From assembly GCA_036397035.1 (NCBI GenBank), contig DASWJS010000002.1, positions 1 through 14,148 of the forward strand: a stretch of 14,148 bases of DNA, in the 5' to 3' direction. Below, piece by piece: positions 13,162-14,148 of this stretch. A program made the translations under genes and the position numbers. Positions within the stretch are counted from its first letter, which is position 1. Every line of letters begins with the position of its first letter. This stretch comes from DASWJS01 sp036397035. GTDB taxonomy: Bacteria > Actinomycetota > AC-67. The notes beneath the pieces are model-generated. The model was not told the DNA's origin, ran no database searches, and saw nothing but the letters and a program-made list of their open reading frames with translations.

Positions 13162-14148
13162 CTACAGGTACTGCCCGGGTGTGACGTTCTCGATCGCCCG
13201 CGACTCCCCCTTGTCGCGACTGATGAGCGTGCGCACGTACACGATCCGCTCGCCCTTCTTGCCGGAGATGCGGGCCCAGTCGTCGGGGTTCGTCGTGTTG
13301 GGCAAGTCCTCGTTCTCGCGGAACTCCTCGCGGATCGACTCCAGGAGGTCCTGCGTGCGCAAGCCCTTCACGCCCTCGGCCAGGAAGCGCTTGATGGCGT
13401 CCTTCTTGGCGCGCGCCACGATGTTTTCGATCATCGCGCCCGAGTTGAAGTCCTTGAAGTACAGGACCTCCTTGTCGCCGTTGGCGTAGGTCACCTCGAG
13501 GAACTTGTTCGCGTCGGCTTCGGCGTACATGCCCTCGACCGTCGCCTCGATCATCCGCTCGACGAGCTTCCCGCTCCCGCCGGCCGCTTCGACCTCCCCG
13601 CGGTCCAGCGGCAGGTCGTCGTCCAGGTAGATCCGCAGGATCTCGCGCGCGCCCTCGGGATCCGGGCGCTCGATCTTGATCTTCACGTCGAGCCGCCCCG
13701 GGCGCAGGATCGCGGGGTCGATCATGTCCTCGCGGTTCGAGGCGCCGATGACGATCACGTTGGACAGCGTCTCCACGCCGTCGATCTCGCTGAGGAGCTG
13801 TGGCACGATCGTGTTCTCGACGTCGCTGGACACGCCCGAGCCGCGCGTGCGGAACAGCGAGTCCATCTCGTCGAAGAACACGATGACGGGGAAGCCCTCG
13901 TCGGACTTCTCCTTCGCGCGCTGGAAGATCTGGCGGATCTGACGCTCGGTCTCGCCGACGTACTTGTTGAGCAGCTCCGGTCCTTTGATGTTGAGGAAGT
14001 ACGACTTCGCACTGACGTTGCCCGTCTTCTCCGCGATCGACTTCGCAAGGGAGTTGGCCACGGCCTTCGCGATCAGCGTCTTTCCGCATCCCGGCGGACC
14101 GTAGAGCAGCACGCCCTTCGGTGGCTTGAGCCGGTGCTCCAGGAACAG
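13162..14148 (-). CDS. arc: proteasome-associated AAA+ ATPase ARC/Mpa, C-terminal part
   Basis: The frame is open to the right edge, so the gene is cut. 328 C-terminal residues are present, somewhat more than half of a typical protein of about 590. ARC (Mpa in mycobacteria) forms a hexamer that binds pupylated proteins, unfolds them and feeds the 20S core. In this fragment Walker A GPPGCGKT is at 17-24, Walker B VIVFFDE at 88-94, sensor-1 Asn138 in GASNRED, and the Arg-finger region ILRPGR at 147-152. The last four residues are GQYL, the C-terminal motif that docks into the alpha ring and opens its gate. The coiled coil and OB domains that bind Pup lie outside the window. It is probably the first gene seen of the arc-dop-pup-prcB-prcA-metallopeptidase run. 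No defect is seen. Confidence 0.96.
   Translation of the reverse strand: MFLEHRLKPPKGVLLYGPPGCGKTLIAKAVANSLAKSIAEKTGNVSAKSYFLNIKGPELLNKYVGETERQIRQIFQRAKEKSDEGFPVIVFFDEMDSLFRTRGSGVSSDVENTIVPQLLSEIDGVETLSNVIVIGASNREDMIDPAILRPGRLDVKIKIERPDPEGAREILRIYLDDDLPLDRGEVEAAGGSGKLVERMIEATVEGMYAEADANKFLEVTYANGDKEVLYFKDFNSGAMIENIVARAKKDAIKRFLAEGVKGLRTQDLLESIREEFRENEDLPNTTNPDDWARISGKKGERIVYVRTLISRDKGESRAIENVTPGQYL

Noticed and set aside
10748..13489. Very long plus-strand open frame (913 codons) antisense to prcB, pup, dop and arc
   Set aside because: Arg/Val/Asp-rich translation with no domain, and it spans five well-identified minus-strand gene regions. It is an effect of third-position G/C bias.
1..14148. 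CRISPR array, tRNA/rRNA genes, insertion sequences or phage genes
   Set aside because: No regular spaced repeats, cloverleaf sequences, transposase motifs or terminal repeats were seen, and almost all bases are taken by identified genes.

Overview
The window is high-GC DNA, with strong third-position G/C bias, long empty antisense frames and many GTG starts. It carries the Pup-proteasome system, which points to an actinomycete (phylum Actinomycetota). The complete bacterial 20S proteasome plus pupylation set is largely confined to that phylum. I cannot place it further. The secreted trypsin and the propeller/Ig protein do not mark a well-known model genus. The window is densely packed: no gene-free stretch exceeds about 150 bases.

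Right part, minus strand, read from 14148 down to 8410: arc (3' part only), dop, pup, prcB, prcA and a membrane-anchored HExxH metallopeptidase. From prcB onward the genes are tightly linked. The pup-prcB gap is 5 nt, prcB/prcA overlap by ATGA, and prcA/metallopeptidase overlap by GTGA. Dop deamidates the Pup C-terminal Gln, ARC unfolds pupylated proteins, and PrcA/PrcB form the 20S chamber. The Pup ligase gene pafA lies on the same strand at 4277-5635, but is cut off from the others by about 2.8 kb.

That gap holds a plus-strand cassette: an Lgt-family prolipoprotein diacylglyceryl transferase, then an ABC-2 exporter (ATPase and permease). Its joints are TGATG and ATGA. It runs divergently from pafA, and both starts appear leaderless. 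It converges on the metallopeptidase gene with only 6 nt between the stop codons.

Left part: the C-terminal part of a DUF3866-type protein at the left edge. It is tail-to-tail with a secreted trypsin-like protease. The protease is divergent from a 925-residue secreted protein made of a seven-repeat beta-propeller and about five Ig-like domains. A perfect inverted repeat lies in the gap between these last two genes.

Main points of interest are the metallopeptidase translationally coupled to prcA, the displaced pafA with back-to-back leaderless promoters, a palindrome containing two convergent stop codons, a trypsin that may lack a zymogen stage, and an Lgt homologue with altered signature residues. 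No RNA gene, CRISPR array, insertion sequence or transposase was seen.
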